Shown one piece after another: positions 15,141 through 25,728 of a stretch of DNA of 64,000 nucleotides (positions are counted from its first letter, which is position 1; each line of letters begins with the position of its first letter). The position numbers and the translations under genes are program-made. Source of the stretch: Butyrivibrio sp. (GTDB lineage: Bacteria; Bacillota; Clostridia; Lachnospirales; Lachnospiraceae); contig NZ_JAGBLU010000001.1 in the NCBI RefSeq assembly GCF_017635265.1, forward strand, positions 27,463 to 91,462, read 5' to 3'. The notes below the pieces were generated by a model. The model was not told the DNA's origin. It made no database searches and saw only the letters and a list, made by a program, of their open reading frames with translations.

Positions 15141-17204
15141 TTATCTAAGCTTGAACTTTCCTACAACGCTTGAGAGACTTCTGGATATCTCCTGCTGACG
15201 CACAGACATATCCGATACATTATCAACAACACCGGAAACTGTGTTTACAGTATCTGTTATCTCTGAACTTCTTGATGCAGTATCCTGTGTCGATTCGGTA
15301 ATATTCTGAATTGCCGAGCTGACTTCATTCATAGCACCGCGTATAGTATTGACCATTTCAGCAATTGATCCCGACTGCTGCCCAAAAGATTCTGCATCGC
15401 TGCCATATTCCCTTGCAACATTTACAAAATTATCATAGTCAGACTTAACGGTTTCATTAAGGAACTTCAATAGCTCATTGGTAGCATTTAAAAGATTTTC
15501 AAATGCAGCCTGAACATTCTCTACAGTCCCTTGGATCTGGCCTACAGCCTCCGCTGTATCACCTGCCAGCTTGTTGATCTCAGATGCCACTACTGCAAAT
15601 CCCTTACCATGTTCGCCGGCTCTTGCAGCCTCAATAGACGCATTTAATGACAAAAGATTGATCTGATCTGCTATCTCGGCTATAGAATCAGCAAGGGAAC
15701 CTATTTCTTTAACAACCTCTGCCTGCTCATTGGCTTCTTCTACATCTCTTTCTCTTTCAGAAGCTATAGCAGTTGCATGTTCACTTGCCATTCTTGATTT
15801 TGCTTCAATATCTGCAGCCTTTTTCTGAATATCGTCAGCCTGTGTTCTGGTTTCATCAGCCTGAGCAGAGAGCATCTGTACAGACGCATTAACTTCTTCT
15901 ATGGAAGCATTTACTTCCTCTGTTGCTGCAGAAGCGCTCATCATTGCATCATTTACACCTGTCATATTACTTCTTATCATCTGGAAATCATTACTTAACT
16001 GCTCAGCCATATTTCCAAGATTGGATGATGCATCGCCAATTCTTTCGGATTCTTCTGAAACCTGTGTGATAACGGATTTATTGCTCTCATACATGTTATT
16101 GAGAGATTGCGACATCTGCCCCAACTCATCATCACTTTTAGAAGATATACGTTCAATTGTAAAGTCGCCCTGAGCCAGATTCCCTGCAAATGCCTTTACA
16201 TTGTTTACACTCTTTACTATTGAGAACGCAAGGCCGATTATTATAGCTCCGCAAACCACAAGTGCTATAACGCATATAAGAATCAAAAATGACCTTATGG
16301 CAATTACGCTTGCATTCATTTCTTTCTCCTGAAGCGTAACAGCCAGCTTCCATCCCACATCAGGTACAGTACCGTAGAATAAAAGATACTTCTCTCCATT
16401 TTGGATAAAAGATGTAACTCCAATATCTTCAGACATTATCTTTGCGCTGGCAGCGGCAAGCGTTGTATTGCTGTCATTTGCTATATTTAAACCAGTAGAA
16501 ATTTTTTCAGAATCAACATCATACAGATACACTCCATTAGAATCCAATAGTATCGGAGCTGAATTTTTGCCAAGTGAAATACCTGATACCATGCTTTGAA
16601 TCGAATCAAGATATATATCTACAGTAATGCATCCCGAATAGTAGCCAGCCACATCATATATCGGAGCAGAGCACGTTGCCATTACTTTACCGCTTGAAGG
16701 ATCATAATACGGATTTGTTATGTTTGACTCTCCCTCGGAAAGAGAAGCTGCCACTGTGTAGTATTCCTGGTTAAAGTAGTCATAATCAGCATTTGAATAC
16801 TCATCAGTGTATGTAATTGTATCTCCATCTCTGTACCAGTAAGGCCCGGCATACGTCTTGTGCTCGTATACGCCCTGTTTAAACCATATTCCTGATCCTG
16901 ATATAACGTCATTTGACAAAACAGCTTTTTTAAAAATTGCCTGATATACATCAAGATCTGTGGAGCTGTACGTTCCGCCAACTGTATTGGCAAGAGTTGT
17001 CGCCGTTGACCTGAGTGTCATAAGTGTTGCATTGATATCACTGACATTTGCCATAATAGATTCTTCAGCCTTTTGCTCGGTCAATGTTTCTATAGCATCC
17101 GATGATTTGTTAACGCTGACTGCAGTTACAATAATCAGTGCCAGTGCAACAGCCGGTATTATTCCCAAAAGCATCTTGGATAGCAGGTTCATTTTTCTTA
17201 ACAT
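15141..17204 (-). CDS. Methyl-accepting chemotaxis protein with dCache-type sensor
   Basis: Membrane chemoreceptor of 687 residues. It has TM1 at about 11-29, an extracellular double-Cache region (about 35-295, with [14 protein letters not shown] and [21 protein letters not shown], the usual amino-acid/small-ligand pocket pattern), TM2 at about 303-327, a HAMP segment, and the long signalling coiled coil with [29 protein letters not shown] as the kinase-contact tip (positions about 515-545). It starts behind AAGGAGGGGA, 16 bases after the permuted peptide-binding protein gene, so both are probably co-transcribed. This could couple a binding protein to taxis, though the Cache domain could also bind ligand directly. 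Confidence 0.93.
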   Translation of the reverse strand: MLRKMNLLSKMLLGIIPAVALALIIVTAVSVNKSSDAIETLTEQKAEESIMANVSDINATLMTLRSTATTLANTVGGTYSSTDLDVYQAIFKKAVLSNDVISGSGIWFKQGVYEHKTYAGPYWYRDGDTITYTDEYSNADYDYFNQEYYTVAASLSEGESNITNPYYDPSSGKVMATCSAPIYDVAGYYSGCITVDIYLDSIQSMVSGISLGKNSAPILLDSNGVYLYDVDSEKISTGLNIANDSNTTLAAASAKIMSEDIGVTSFIQNGEKYLLFYGTVPDVGWKLAVTLQEKEMNASVIAIRSFLILICVIALVVCGAIIIGLAFSIVKSVNNVKAFAGNLAQGDFTIERISSKSDDELGQMSQSLNNMYESNKSVITQVSEESERIGDASSNLGNMAEQLSNDFQMIRSNMTGVNDAMMSASAATEEVNASIEEVNASVQMLSAQADETRTQADDIQKKAADIEAKSRMASEHATAIASERERDVEEANEQAEVVKEIGSLADSIAEIADQINLLSLNASIEAARAGEHGKGFAVVASEINKLAGDTAEAVGQIQGTVENVQAAFENLLNATNELLKFLNETVKSDYDNFVNVAREYGSDAESFGQQSGSIAEMVNTIRGAMNEVSSAIQNITESTQDTASRSSEITDTVNTVSGVVDNVSDMSVRQQEISRSLSSVVGKFKLR

Positions 17205-17219
17205 TACAGTGTCCCCTCC

Positions 17220-19058
17220 TTACTCTTCTTCTACATATGGCTCTCTGCCAAACTGAGGATCATTATTACCTGAGTCAGTAATAAACATTTCAAGCATGTT
17301 TATGGGATCATTGAAATCTGCAAGCCATCCTTCTCTGGCAACATCATAGTTGCCGTCCTTACGGTTTTGAAGGAAGGTACTCCACTCCTGCTTTACTATT
17401 GTCATCTCGATTCCAATTTCAGCAAGATCTCTTTTAATGGCTTCTGCCACCAAAACATGAGATTGACTGTCATTAGTCAGAAATTCAAATGCTATGGGCG
17501 TATCCTGCGAAAGCTTTCCTTCTGAATCAAAGGTATAACCTGCTTCTTCTAAAAGTGCTTTTGCCTCCTGAATTGTTGCATCTGTTTTCTCTGCCGGATA
17601 ATAGCCTGTAGATGAAGAATCAGGGAATGAATAGCTATCGTCATTTGCTTTAAACACTCCTCCATTACCGTCAAGCATTCCCTCAGGTATGAACGAAGTT
17701 GCTATAGTCTGGCCTGTCTGGCCGATTTTTTCTACGATATAGCTTCTGTCAACCAAAAGCCCTATTGCCCTTCTCATGGCTGAAGCCTGCATTGATGTCT
17801 TTCCGTCAAACAAATGACTGTTTACATTAAAAGCAAAGTAGTATGTTCCAAGGTTCGGATCAATATGAAATTCCGGATCTGAAGATGAGATAAAGCCTGC
17901 TATTTCATCCGTAGGAACAGAATCCGCAAAATCTATTTCTCCATTTTTGTATTGACTAAAAATCACTTCTTCATCCGATGTCAGAACAAAAACAAGTTCA
18001 TCTACCGATACATTCTCGGCATCATAAAAGTACGGATTTTTCACATAGACCATTCTGTTTCCGGGCTCCCACAACTGTAGTGTAAACGCACCACTTGCCA
18101 CAAATCCCACATGTTCCGCCCAGGCTCCCGGATTAACTCCGTCAGGATCTGCAGCTTCTACTGAAGGCTGATGCACAGGAAAGAAAATCGGGAATGCCAT
18201 AAGATCAAGAATATATGCACAAGGTGATGTTAAAGTGAAGGTCAGTGTTGTATCGTCAACTGCCTTTGCCTTGACTTTTCCATCATCATACCCTGCAAAG
18301 TTACTGAACATGTACGCATAATCAGCATTAACGGAAGGTGTAACTGCTCTATTCCAGGAATATACAAAATCAGATGCTGTTAAAGGTGAACCATCAGACC
18401 ACTTCAGATCCTTTTTTAAATGGAAAGTATAGTTAAGCCCGTCTTCCGATACCTCATACGGGTTAGCTTCATCTGCAAGCGCAGGAATGCACTCACCATC
18501 AGCATTATAGGTGTAAAGACCCGCAAAAGTGTTAGCCACAAGACATGCGCCGTCCACAGAGGAATTAAGCGCAGGATCAAGATAAGTCGGATCAGACGAA
18601 AGACTTACTCTTAAGATATTGTCAGTACATCCTTTTGCATACATAAAGTATTTTGTACCAAACAATGAAGAATAAATTCCATCAATTGATGCCTTCTGAA
18701 GATAAGGATCATTATAATAATACAGTGGAACAACAGCCCCTGTTGACATTAATATGTCTTCAGCCCGATGCATCATTGCCTCTCGCTCTTTATAATCCGT
18801 GGTATTTTTTATATTAAATATCAACTGATTATACTCAATCCAATCAGGTGCTGCACTGTTATGCACAGAATTGGTAAGTGTGGTTGGCCAGGTAGTACCA
18901 CTTACTGAATTTTCAGTATTTGCCTCAACAGCAGAAGCCGATGCGCTATCTGCAGCCTGACCTACATCTTCGGAATTATCAATTTGCTTTCCACATCCCG
19001 TGCAAATACTTAATATCATTGATATAACTATTCCACAGGATAACACTTTGTTCCACAT
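17220..19058 (-). CDS. Peptide/oligopeptide-binding lipoprotein (SBP family 5) with circularly permuted order
   Basis: Extracellular solute-binding lipoprotein of 612 residues. A signal segment and Cys (SICTGCGKQ, Cys22; the -3 residue is unusual) suggest lipid anchoring. Residues 146-612 follow the OppA order from its N-terminus (RVSLSSDPTYLDPALN) through WSDGSPLTASDFVYSWNRAV to VKQEWSTFLQNRKDGNYDVAREGWLADFNDP, then stop early at NNDPQFGREPYVEEE. The missing OppA C-terminal segment is instead at residues 72-141, before the N-terminal part: YNQLIFNIKNTTDYKEREAM, RAEDILMSTGAVVPLYYYND and GTKYFMYA. There are no permease or ATPase genes nearby; it precedes a chemoreceptor gene. Confidence 0.88.
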   Translation of the reverse strand: MWNKVLSCGIVISMILSICTGCGKQIDNSEDVGQAADSASASAVEANTENSVSGTTWPTTLTNSVHNSAAPDWIEYNQLIFNIKNTTDYKEREAMMHRAEDILMSTGAVVPLYYYNDPYLQKASIDGIYSSLFGTKYFMYAKGCTDNILRVSLSSDPTYLDPALNSSVDGACLVANTFAGLYTYNADGECIPALADEANPYEVSEDGLNYTFHLKKDLKWSDGSPLTASDFVYSWNRAVTPSVNADYAYMFSNFAGYDDGKVKAKAVDDTTLTFTLTSPCAYILDLMAFPIFFPVHQPSVEAADPDGVNPGAWAEHVGFVASGAFTLQLWEPGNRMVYVKNPYFYDAENVSVDELVFVLTSDEEVIFSQYKNGEIDFADSVPTDEIAGFISSSDPEFHIDPNLGTYYFAFNVNSHLFDGKTSMQASAMRRAIGLLVDRSYIVEKIGQTGQTIATSFIPEGMLDGNGGVFKANDDSYSFPDSSSTGYYPAEKTDATIQEAKALLEEAGYTFDSEGKLSQDTPIAFEFLTNDSQSHVLVAEAIKRDLAEIGIEMTIVKQEWSTFLQNRKDGNYDVAREGWLADFNDPINMLEMFITDSGNNDPQFGREPYVEEE

Positions 19059-19164
19059 TTTGTTACCTCCTAATATATTCCCAAAAACACAGACCCTCTA
19101 CATATAACTCTATCAAAAAAAAACTATAATTCTACGATATTTCAATTAACTTTTTATTAATTTT

Positions 19165-19200
19165 AAAAAGCCGGAATCTCTTAAACGATCCCGGCTTTTT
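19165..19200. terminator. Terminator after the PAP2 gene
   Basis: AAAAAGCCGG pairs with CCGGCTTTTT around a 16-base loop. It lies 16 bases past the PAP2 stop on the minus strand and separates polC/PAP2 from the binding-protein gene. Confidence 0.85.
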
Positions 19201-19215
19201 TTAACTATTTATTTA

Positions 19216-19878
19216 TTACAACCTGTTATAAACATTAGAGAAAAGGCTAATATAGCAAAGACTTATCAAACACCCGCCCAAAATATCAGTAAACCAGTGA
19301 ACTCCGCATACAAGTCTTCCGACAACTGTAAACGCAATTATCACAAGGCATGCTACCTTACAAAACTTTACAACCTTCTCATTTTTAATGTATTTCTCAA
19401 GCACATACATCAGCGTTCCGAAGATAGTAACAATCAGCATTGTATGGGATGATGGAAATGATGCTTCTACATGTTCCGCTCCCGCTTCAATTATTGGCCT
19501 GTAATTGACAATCACCTTTTCAAAAAATGCATAAGTCACAAGAACCAACGCATACAGGCAGCCAAGACAAAGAATTTCTTTATCAACCTTAACAATACTT
19601 TTTCTCTTAATAAGCTGTATCACTCCAAGACACGCAAACACTGCAACTACCAGTATTGCAAGTACTCCAAAAATTTCCGTCAATTTATACCAGCCCATAT
19701 TTATTCCAAAAAAATCATGGATAATTCCATTTACGTGTGATAAGCCTATCGAAGTTCCTTCAGGTCCGATTGCTGCCACGTCTACATTTTTTACTAAAAT
19801 AATAAGGATAAGAAAGAGGGCAAAGTTTATTAAAGCAAACACGCTCCGAGTCTTTCTCATATTTTCACTTCTTTCCAT
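19216..19878 (-). CDS. PAP2-family membrane phosphatase
   Basis: Integral membrane phosphatase of about 220 residues and six predicted helices. The acid phosphatase motifs are KVIVNYRPIIEAG (the K-x6-RP motif), SFPSSHTML (PSGH-type) and GRLVCGVHWFTDILGG (R-x5-H-x3-D). Likely substrates are undecaprenyl pyrophosphate or phosphatidic acid derivatives at the outer membrane face. The start ATG at 19878 sits behind AAGGAGG; the frame also opens at an upstream TTG, which is less likely. It follows polC by 70 bases. Confidence 0.9.
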   Translation of the reverse strand: MERSENMRKTRSVFALINFALFLILIILVKNVDVAAIGPEGTSIGLSHVNGIIHDFFGINMGWYKLTEIFGVLAILVVAVFACLGVIQLIKRKSIVKVDKEILCLGCLYALVLVTYAFFEKVIVNYRPIIEAGAEHVEASFPSSHTMLIVTIFGTLMYVLEKYIKNEKVVKFCKVACLVIIAFTVVGRLVCGVHWFTDILGGCLISLCYISLFSNVYNRL

Positions 19879-19948
19879 TCTATGCCTCCTTGCCAATTTC
19901 AGATATTATTGAAAAGAATTATTCCGCTACATTTATGCAAATCCACCC

Positions 19949-22900
19949 TTACTTCATCAGATCAAAAATACTTATCTGATTGGAATCCGGGATATCTCCC
20001 AAAAGTCCCATGTCTGACATCTTTTCAAGTACAGTTTGCGGGCACTTGGTCCTTTGCTTAAAATCATCCTTTGAAAGGAAAGGACCATCTTTGGCCGCTT
20101 CCACAATCTGGTCAGCAGCTTTCTCACCCATTCCGTCAATACTTGTAAGAGCAGGCATAATCTTGTCTCCGATAACCTGGAAGTCCCTTGACTTAACCTT
20201 AAAGATGTCTATAGGAAGGAACTCAATCCCACGCTCATACATTTCTTCAACCAGCCTCATATCACCGTATTCAGCCTGTTGAGCATTGGTAAGCTCATCT
20301 TTTTTATTGTTGTACTCGCGCATAATAGCTCTTAAATGATTTTCTCCCTGACACATGTGCTCATAGTTAAAAGCCTTTGCCCTTATACTGAACCAGGCAG
20401 CGTAAAAAGCCTGCGGAACATATACTTTGAAATATGCAATTCGCCATGCCATCATAACGTAAGCTGCCGCATGCGCCTTGGGGAACATATACTTTATCTT
20501 TTCACAGGACCAGATGTACCAGTCGGGAACGCCGTGGTCTGTCATATCCTTTTTCCAGTCGGCCCAGTTGCTTTCTTTCCCCTTGGCAACTTTTCCCTTA
20601 CGAACAGCCTCCATGATTTTAAAGGATTCAGACTTATCAAGACCCTTCTGAATAAGATAGATCATAATATCATCTCGACAGCAGATACAGGTATCAATCG
20701 TAGCCTTACCTTCCTGAATAAGAGTCTGTGCGTTACCAAGCCAAACGTCAGTACCGTGTGACAGACCTGAAATTCTTATAAGGTGGGACAATGATGATGG
20801 TCCTGCATCGATAACCATCTGCATGGCAAAGTCTGTACCAAACTCAGGAAGTCCAAGGCATCCAAGCTTTGTTCCACCAATCTGATCAGGAGTGATATTA
20901 AGAGCCGTAGTGTTCATGAAAAGGCTCATAACATTTTTATCATCAAGTGGCACAGTCTTGGGGTCAAGGCCTGTACAATCCTGCAAAAATCTGATCATGG
21001 TAGGATCATCATGTCCGAGAATATCAAGCTTTAACAGGTTGTGGTCAATGGAGTGATAATCATAATGCGTCGTAATGGTTGCAGTTGTCATATCATTGGC
21101 CGGGTGCTGTACAGGACAGAAAGAGTTAATATCCTCACCCACAGGCAAAACTATGATTCCACCGGGATGCTGACCTGTTCCTCGTCTTATACCGGTACAA
21201 CCCTGAACTATTCTGTTGATCTCACATTTTCTCTTGCTGGCACCGATTCCGTCGTAATATTTTTTAACAAAACCATAAGCTGTCTTATCTGCAAGAGAAG
21301 CTATCGTTCCCGCTCTGAAAGTCTGTCCGTAACCGAAAATAACTTCAGTATACTTATGAGCTTTAGACTGATACTCACCAGAGAAGTTAAGGTCAATATC
21401 AGGCTCCTTATCACCCTTAAATCCAAGGAAGGTCTCGAAAGGAATATCGAATCCATCCTTGTTCATCATGGCTCCGCACTTAGGGCATCTCTTATCAGGC
21501 ATATCACAGCCAGAATTACCGCCATACTTAAGTACTTCTTCAGAATCAAAGTCACTATATTTACACTTAGGGCACACATAGTGCGGGCTAAGTGAATTAA
21601 CTTCCGTGATACCTGATGTAAATGCGACAAAAGAGGAACCTACAGATCCCCTGGAGCCAACCAGGTATCCATCTTCGTTTGACTTCCAAACAAGCTTCTG
21701 GGCGATGATATACATAACCGCGAAACCATTCTTTATAATTGAGTTAAGTTCTCTCTCAAGTCGCTCCTGAACTATTTCAGGAAGGTTTTCTCCATAAATT
21801 TCATGAGCCTTGTCGTAACAGATCTTAGTAAGGATCTCATCACTGTTTTCAATGACAGGGGGACACTTATCAGGTCTTACCGGTGATATGCTCTCGCACA
21901 TATCAAGGATCTTCCTGGTATTATCTATAACAATTTCTTTTGCCTTATCGCCACCGAGATAGTCAAATTCCTCCATCATCTCGTCAGTAGTCCTTAGGAA
22001 AAGAGGTGCAGGCTCTTCATCATTCATACCCTTTCCGGCCATGATGATCGTTCTGTATATCTCATCCTCAGGATTTAAGAAATGTGCGTCGCAGGTAGCA
22101 ACAACAGGTTTGTTGAACTGCTCGCCGAGCTTAACTATTTCTTTGTTGATCTCTCTTATGTCATCATCACTGTTGATGTCTTCATATCGCTCTGAATCCA
22201 CCATGAAATGGTTGTTACCCACAGGCTGGATCTCAAGATAATCATAGAAATCCACAATTCTTGCTATTTCTTCCGGAGGTCTCCCCTCTACTACTGCACC
22301 GTAAAGCTCTCCGGCACAACATGCACTTCCGATAATAAGTCCCTCTCTGTGCTTTAAAAGCTCACTCTTTGGAATAAGAGGAAATCTTCTAAAGTAGTCA
22401 ATATGGGACTCGCTGACAAGGGTATAAAGGTTAACTCTTCCCAATGTATTCTTTGCAAGGATAATACAGTGATTAGGACGAAGATGTCTTATCATTTCCT
22501 TGGTTGGCTTTCCAAGAACATTTACATCGGTAAGCGTTACTGCCTTTTGTTCCTCAAGCATTGGAAGGAACTTGTTAAAAATAAGCGCAGTACACTCTGC
22601 ATCATCAACAGCTCTGTGGTGATGTTCAAGAACTACTCCCAAAGTCTTGGCTACTGCATCAAGAGTGTGCTTGGCCTGGAGAGGGAAGAAGTATCTTGAT
22701 AACCACAAAGTATCAACTGTTGTGTAGTCAGCAGGGATTCCCAGTTCAAGACAATTCTGGTTGATAAAGCTTATATCAAATCCAACGTTATGTCCTACCA
22801 ATACAGCATCTTTACAAAATTCCACAAACTTAGGGATAATTACCTCCCTTGTGGGTGCATCCATTACCATTTCATCAGTAATGCTTGTGAGCTTTTCAAT

Positions 22901-24490
22901 TCTATAGGGAATAGGCACCTGAGGATTTATAAACTCGGAGAATCTCTCAATGATTTCTCCATTTCTTACCTTTACGGCACCGATCTCAATGATCTTGTTT
23001 TTTATAGGAGAAAAACCTGTGGTCTCAATATCGAATACAACAAAGGTTGTATCTCGAAGTGGCTGTCCCTTGTCATTTACAACAATTTCCTTAAGGTCGT
23101 CAACAAGATATGCCTCTACTCCAAGGATCAGTTTAAAGAAATCCTGTCTCTCGATAGGTGGCTCACCGGCTTCTTTTCTCCTCTTTTTCTCATCGTTAAA
23201 GAGGTCTTCCCAGACATGGTTTGCATCTGTAAGAGCCTGAACAACGCCGTGGTCTGTTATGGCAATACCTGGCATTCCCCACTTATAGGCCTGTTTAACT
23301 ATATCCTTAACTTCAGAAACGCCATCCATATCACTCATCTTGGTATGGCAATGAAGTTCTACTCTTTTTACTTCTGCCCTGTCTACTCTCTTCGTAGTAA
23401 AATCAGGGATCTTTTTTACTCCCACAATAGACTGAAGTGACAACTCATGGTCAAACTTATCAACAGCAGCGATACCTTTGATCTTAAGGAAAGCTCCGGG
23501 TTTAATATCCTTTGTGATATCAGGAACATCCTCTGTCTTTACAAACATCTTTACAGTGATAGAGTCTGTAAAATCAGTTATGTCAAAGATCATGATACTC
23601 TTTTCATTTCTGATATCTCTCTGATCATAAGCTGTTACTTTACCGTGAACTGTAACTTCGCCAAGCTCTCCTATTAGCTCAGAAAGCTTCATTGTTTCAT
23701 CATCAAAGTCTCGTCCAAATACAACATCAGGATTATCACTTCGTTTGTAGCTTCCGCCAAAGTCTCTCTTTGGAGTCCACTTGCCTTTTGAAAATCCAGC
23801 CTTTGTCCCTTCTGCTGCACTCTTTTGAGGTTCCTCATTTTTCTGAACTTTTTCTTCAGCAGCCTTTTGAGCTTTTTTCTCAGCAGCCTGTTTCTTCTTT
23901 TCCTCGGACTTCTGCTCAAAATCTTCCAGTTTTTTAGCCATTTTGGCTGACTCGTCAGTATAATCAGGCTCTTTTGTCTCCTTCTGAGTTTCCACAAACT
24001 CAGGAGAAATAGCTACGGACAAACCACATCTTTCATTTACGATTTTTGATAAAACTCTGATAAGATCGGGAGCCTTCTTTTTGCCAACCACGCTGTTTTC
24101 AAGCCTGATGATTACATTTCCATCATTGGGATACTCAAAATCTGCAGCACGAAAAAGACTATACTCCATATGGTCATAGTCTTTTAATTCCATCTCTATG
24201 CTCTCTCTGTAGATATCAAAGAGATTCTGCGGTGTATACTGAGCAGACAGACTGAACTTCTCATAGATCTTTATAGTCAGATCCTGTCCGTTAAAGAGCT
24301 GCTTTTTTATCCCCTGCTCTGTCTTATAAATATCTGCCTTATCGATAAGAGCATTGCTGCATATATATATTCTGATAAAATCCTGTTTTCTTGTGGTCGA
24401 GACCTTAACAACCTCAGTTTGCTCCATTATCTCTTGAGTTCGGTCATCAAGCTTAAGACCAGGAAAAACTTCGAAAAACTTCTTCCCCAT
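19949..24490 (-). CDS. polC: DNA polymerase III alpha subunit, Gram-positive PolC type
   Basis: Replicative DNA polymerase with proofreading, 1513 residues. It contains an N-terminal domain, an OB fold (GEVTVHGKVTAYDQRDIRNEK), a PHP domain (VELHCHTKMSDMDG), a DnaQ-like exonuclease inserted in the PHP (VVFDIETTGFSP with catalytic Asp/Glu, ending HHHRAVDDAE), then palm/fingers with the zinc-binding CPKCKYSDFD...CPKCGAMM and the active-site PDIDLNFSGEYQ. It is about 70 residues longer than B. subtilis PolC, mostly because of a Lys/Glu/Ala-rich linker at about residues 175-245. It lies downstream of ispG. Confidence 0.98.
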   Translation of the reverse strand: MGKKFFEVFPGLKLDDRTQEIMEQTEVVKVSTTRKQDFIRIYICSNALIDKADIYKTEQGIKKQLFNGQDLTIKIYEKFSLSAQYTPQNLFDIYRESIEMELKDYDHMEYSLFRAADFEYPNDGNVIIRLENSVVGKKKAPDLIRVLSKIVNERCGLSVAISPEFVETQKETKEPDYTDESAKMAKKLEDFEQKSEEKKKQAAEKKAQKAAEEKVQKNEEPQKSAAEGTKAGFSKGKWTPKRDFGGSYKRSDNPDVVFGRDFDDETMKLSELIGELGEVTVHGKVTAYDQRDIRNEKSIMIFDITDFTDSITVKMFVKTEDVPDITKDIKPGAFLKIKGIAAVDKFDHELSLQSIVGVKKIPDFTTKRVDRAEVKRVELHCHTKMSDMDGVSEVKDIVKQAYKWGMPGIAITDHGVVQALTDANHVWEDLFNDEKKRRKEAGEPPIERQDFFKLILGVEAYLVDDLKEIVVNDKGQPLRDTTFVVFDIETTGFSPIKNKIIEIGAVKVRNGEIIERFSEFINPQVPIPYRIEKLTSITDEMVMDAPTREVIIPKFVEFCKDAVLVGHNVGFDISFINQNCLELGIPADYTTVDTLWLSRYFFPLQAKHTLDAVAKTLGVVLEHHHRAVDDAECTALIFNKFLPMLEEQKAVTLTDVNVLGKPTKEMIRHLRPNHCIILAKNTLGRVNLYTLVSESHIDYFRRFPLIPKSELLKHREGLIIGSACCAGELYGAVVEGRPPEEIARIVDFYDYLEIQPVGNNHFMVDSERYEDINSDDDIREINKEIVKLGEQFNKPVVATCDAHFLNPEDEIYRTIIMAGKGMNDEEPAPLFLRTTDEMMEEFDYLGGDKAKEIVIDNTRKILDMCESISPVRPDKCPPVIENSDEILTKICYDKAHEIYGENLPEIVQERLERELNSIIKNGFAVMYIIAQKLVWKSNEDGYLVGSRGSVGSSFVAFTSGITEVNSLSPHYVCPKCKYSDFDSEEVLKYGGNSGCDMPDKRCPKCGAMMNKDGFDIPFETFLGFKGDKEPDIDLNFSGEYQSKAHKYTEVIFGYGQTFRAGTIASLADKTAYGFVKKYYDGIGASKRKCEINRIVQGCTGIRRGTGQHPGGIIVLPVGEDINSFCPVQHPANDMTTATITTHYDYHSIDHNLLKLDILGHDDPTMIRFLQDCTGLDPKTVPLDDKNVMSLFMNTTALNITPDQIGGTKLGCLGLPEFGTDFAMQMVIDAGPSSLSHLIRISGLSHGTDVWLGNAQTLIQEGKATIDTCICCRDDIMIYLIQKGLDKSESFKIMEAVRKGKVAKGKESNWADWKKDMTDHGVPDWYIWSCEKIKYMFPKAHAAAYVMMAWRIAYFKVYVPQAFYAAWFSIRAKAFNYEHMCQGENHLRAIMREYNNKKDELTNAQQAEYGDMRLVEEMYERGIEFLPIDIFKVKSRDFQVIGDKIMPALTSIDGMGEKAADQIVEAAKDGPFLSKDDFKQRTKCPQTVLEKMSDMGLLGDIPDSNQISIFDLMK

Positions 24491-24549
24491 TAAAACTCCT
24501 AAATATTACATGTACGGAACACGTTCGAACCAGACTTTGAAATACCTCT

Positions 24550-25614
24550 TTAGGTTCTCACAGCCCAATTATCAAGCTCTTCTTTAAGAACGGCAAGTAG
24601 CTGATCCTCAGGCACTTTTTTGATAATCTCGCCATGCTTTATAAGAAGGCCTTCTCCATCACCGCCTGCAATTCCGATATCAGCCTCTTTTGCTTCTCCG
24701 GGGCCATTTACAGCACATCCCATTACTGCAACCTTGATATCAAGAGGATACTTTTGAACCATTGTCTCTACCTGATTGGCAAGTCCGATAAGATCAATCT
24801 TTGTTCTTCCACAGGTTGGGCATGATACAACTTCTATTCCGCCTTTTCTGATATCAAGAGTTCTGAGGATCATCTTGGCTGTCTTGATCTCTTCTACAGG
24901 ATCACCTGAAAGAGAGACTCTTATAGTATCTCCGATACCTTCATTTAAGATAATTCCAAGTCCAACTGAAGACTTAATATTACCTCCATACACAGTTCCT
25001 GCCTCAGTAATTCCTACATGAAGGGGATATTTGCACTGTTTTGCCAAAAGCTCATGGGCTTTAACACACAACATGACATTGGATGACTTAATACTGATTA
25101 CCATATTGTCATAGCCAAGATCTTCTATTATACCTATCTTGTCTATAGCGCTCTCAACAAGTCCCTCAGCTGTCACTCCATGGTACTTTTCCACGAGATT
25201 TTTCTCAAGAGAACCACTGTTTACACCTACACGGATAGGGATGTTTCTCTCTTTTGCGCATGAAACTACTGCCGCAATTCTGTCCTTTGATCCAATGTTG
25301 CCGGGATTTATTCTGATCTTATCAGCACCGTTTTCCATGGCGGCAATAGCCATCTTATAATCAAAGTGAATATCTGCGACAAGCGGAATATGTATTTGTT
25401 TTTTTATTTCTCCAAGAGCCTTTGCAGCCTCAAGATTTGGAACTGTACACCTGATGATGTCACAGCCTGCTTCTTCAAGGCGTTTTATCTGCGCAACAGT
25501 ACCTTCTACATCCTCAGTTCTGGTGTTGGTCATAGACTGAATAAGGATAGGATTGCCTCCACCGATAACTCTGTCGCCTATATGCACAACTTTTGTATTA
25601 TCTCTATATGCCAT
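24550..25614 (-). CDS. ispG: 4-hydroxy-3-methylbut-2-enyl diphosphate synthase IspG
   Basis: Iron-sulfur enzyme of the MEP isoprenoid pathway, making HMBPP from MEcPP. The protein has 354 residues: a TIM barrel (GGNPILIQSMTNTRTEDVEG, LVADIHFDYKMAI, KIRINPGNIG) and a C-terminal cluster domain. Cluster ligands are visible as VSCPTCGRTKIDL (two Cys) and MGCAVNGPGEAKEADIG (third Cys with the Glu that completes the site). It sits between rseP and polC, with dxr two genes away, so two MEP genes are in one operon. Confidence 0.97.
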   Translation of the reverse strand: MAYRDNTKVVHIGDRVIGGGNPILIQSMTNTRTEDVEGTVAQIKRLEEAGCDIIRCTVPNLEAAKALGEIKKQIHIPLVADIHFDYKMAIAAMENGADKIRINPGNIGSKDRIAAVVSCAKERNIPIRVGVNSGSLEKNLVEKYHGVTAEGLVESAIDKIGIIEDLGYDNMVISIKSSNVMLCVKAHELLAKQCKYPLHVGITEAGTVYGGNIKSSVGLGIILNEGIGDTIRVSLSGDPVEEIKTAKMILRTLDIRKGGIEVVSCPTCGRTKIDLIGLANQVETMVQKYPLDIKVAVMGCAVNGPGEAKEADIGIAGGDGEGLLIKHGEIIKKVPEDQLLAVLKEELDNWAVRT

Positions 25615-25728
25615 ACATTTTATCCTTTCTATTCCGTTTTATTATAGAAATGCAACGAAACAGCAGTTAATTTACTACATTTTTTTGTTTACTGAAATGG
25701 TGATTTTTGATTAAACTGCGCTGAATTA

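Noticed and set aside
17220-19058. Frameshift or chimera of two binding-protein genes
   Set aside because: One uninterrupted frame with a single signal peptide and ribosome site, and the two blocks together make one complete binding protein, so permutation explains it better; assembly error remains checkable.
24500-24535. LexA box in front of polC (GAACGTGTTC)
   Set aside because: The spacing between GAAC and GTTC is two bases, whereas Gram-positive LexA sites need four.
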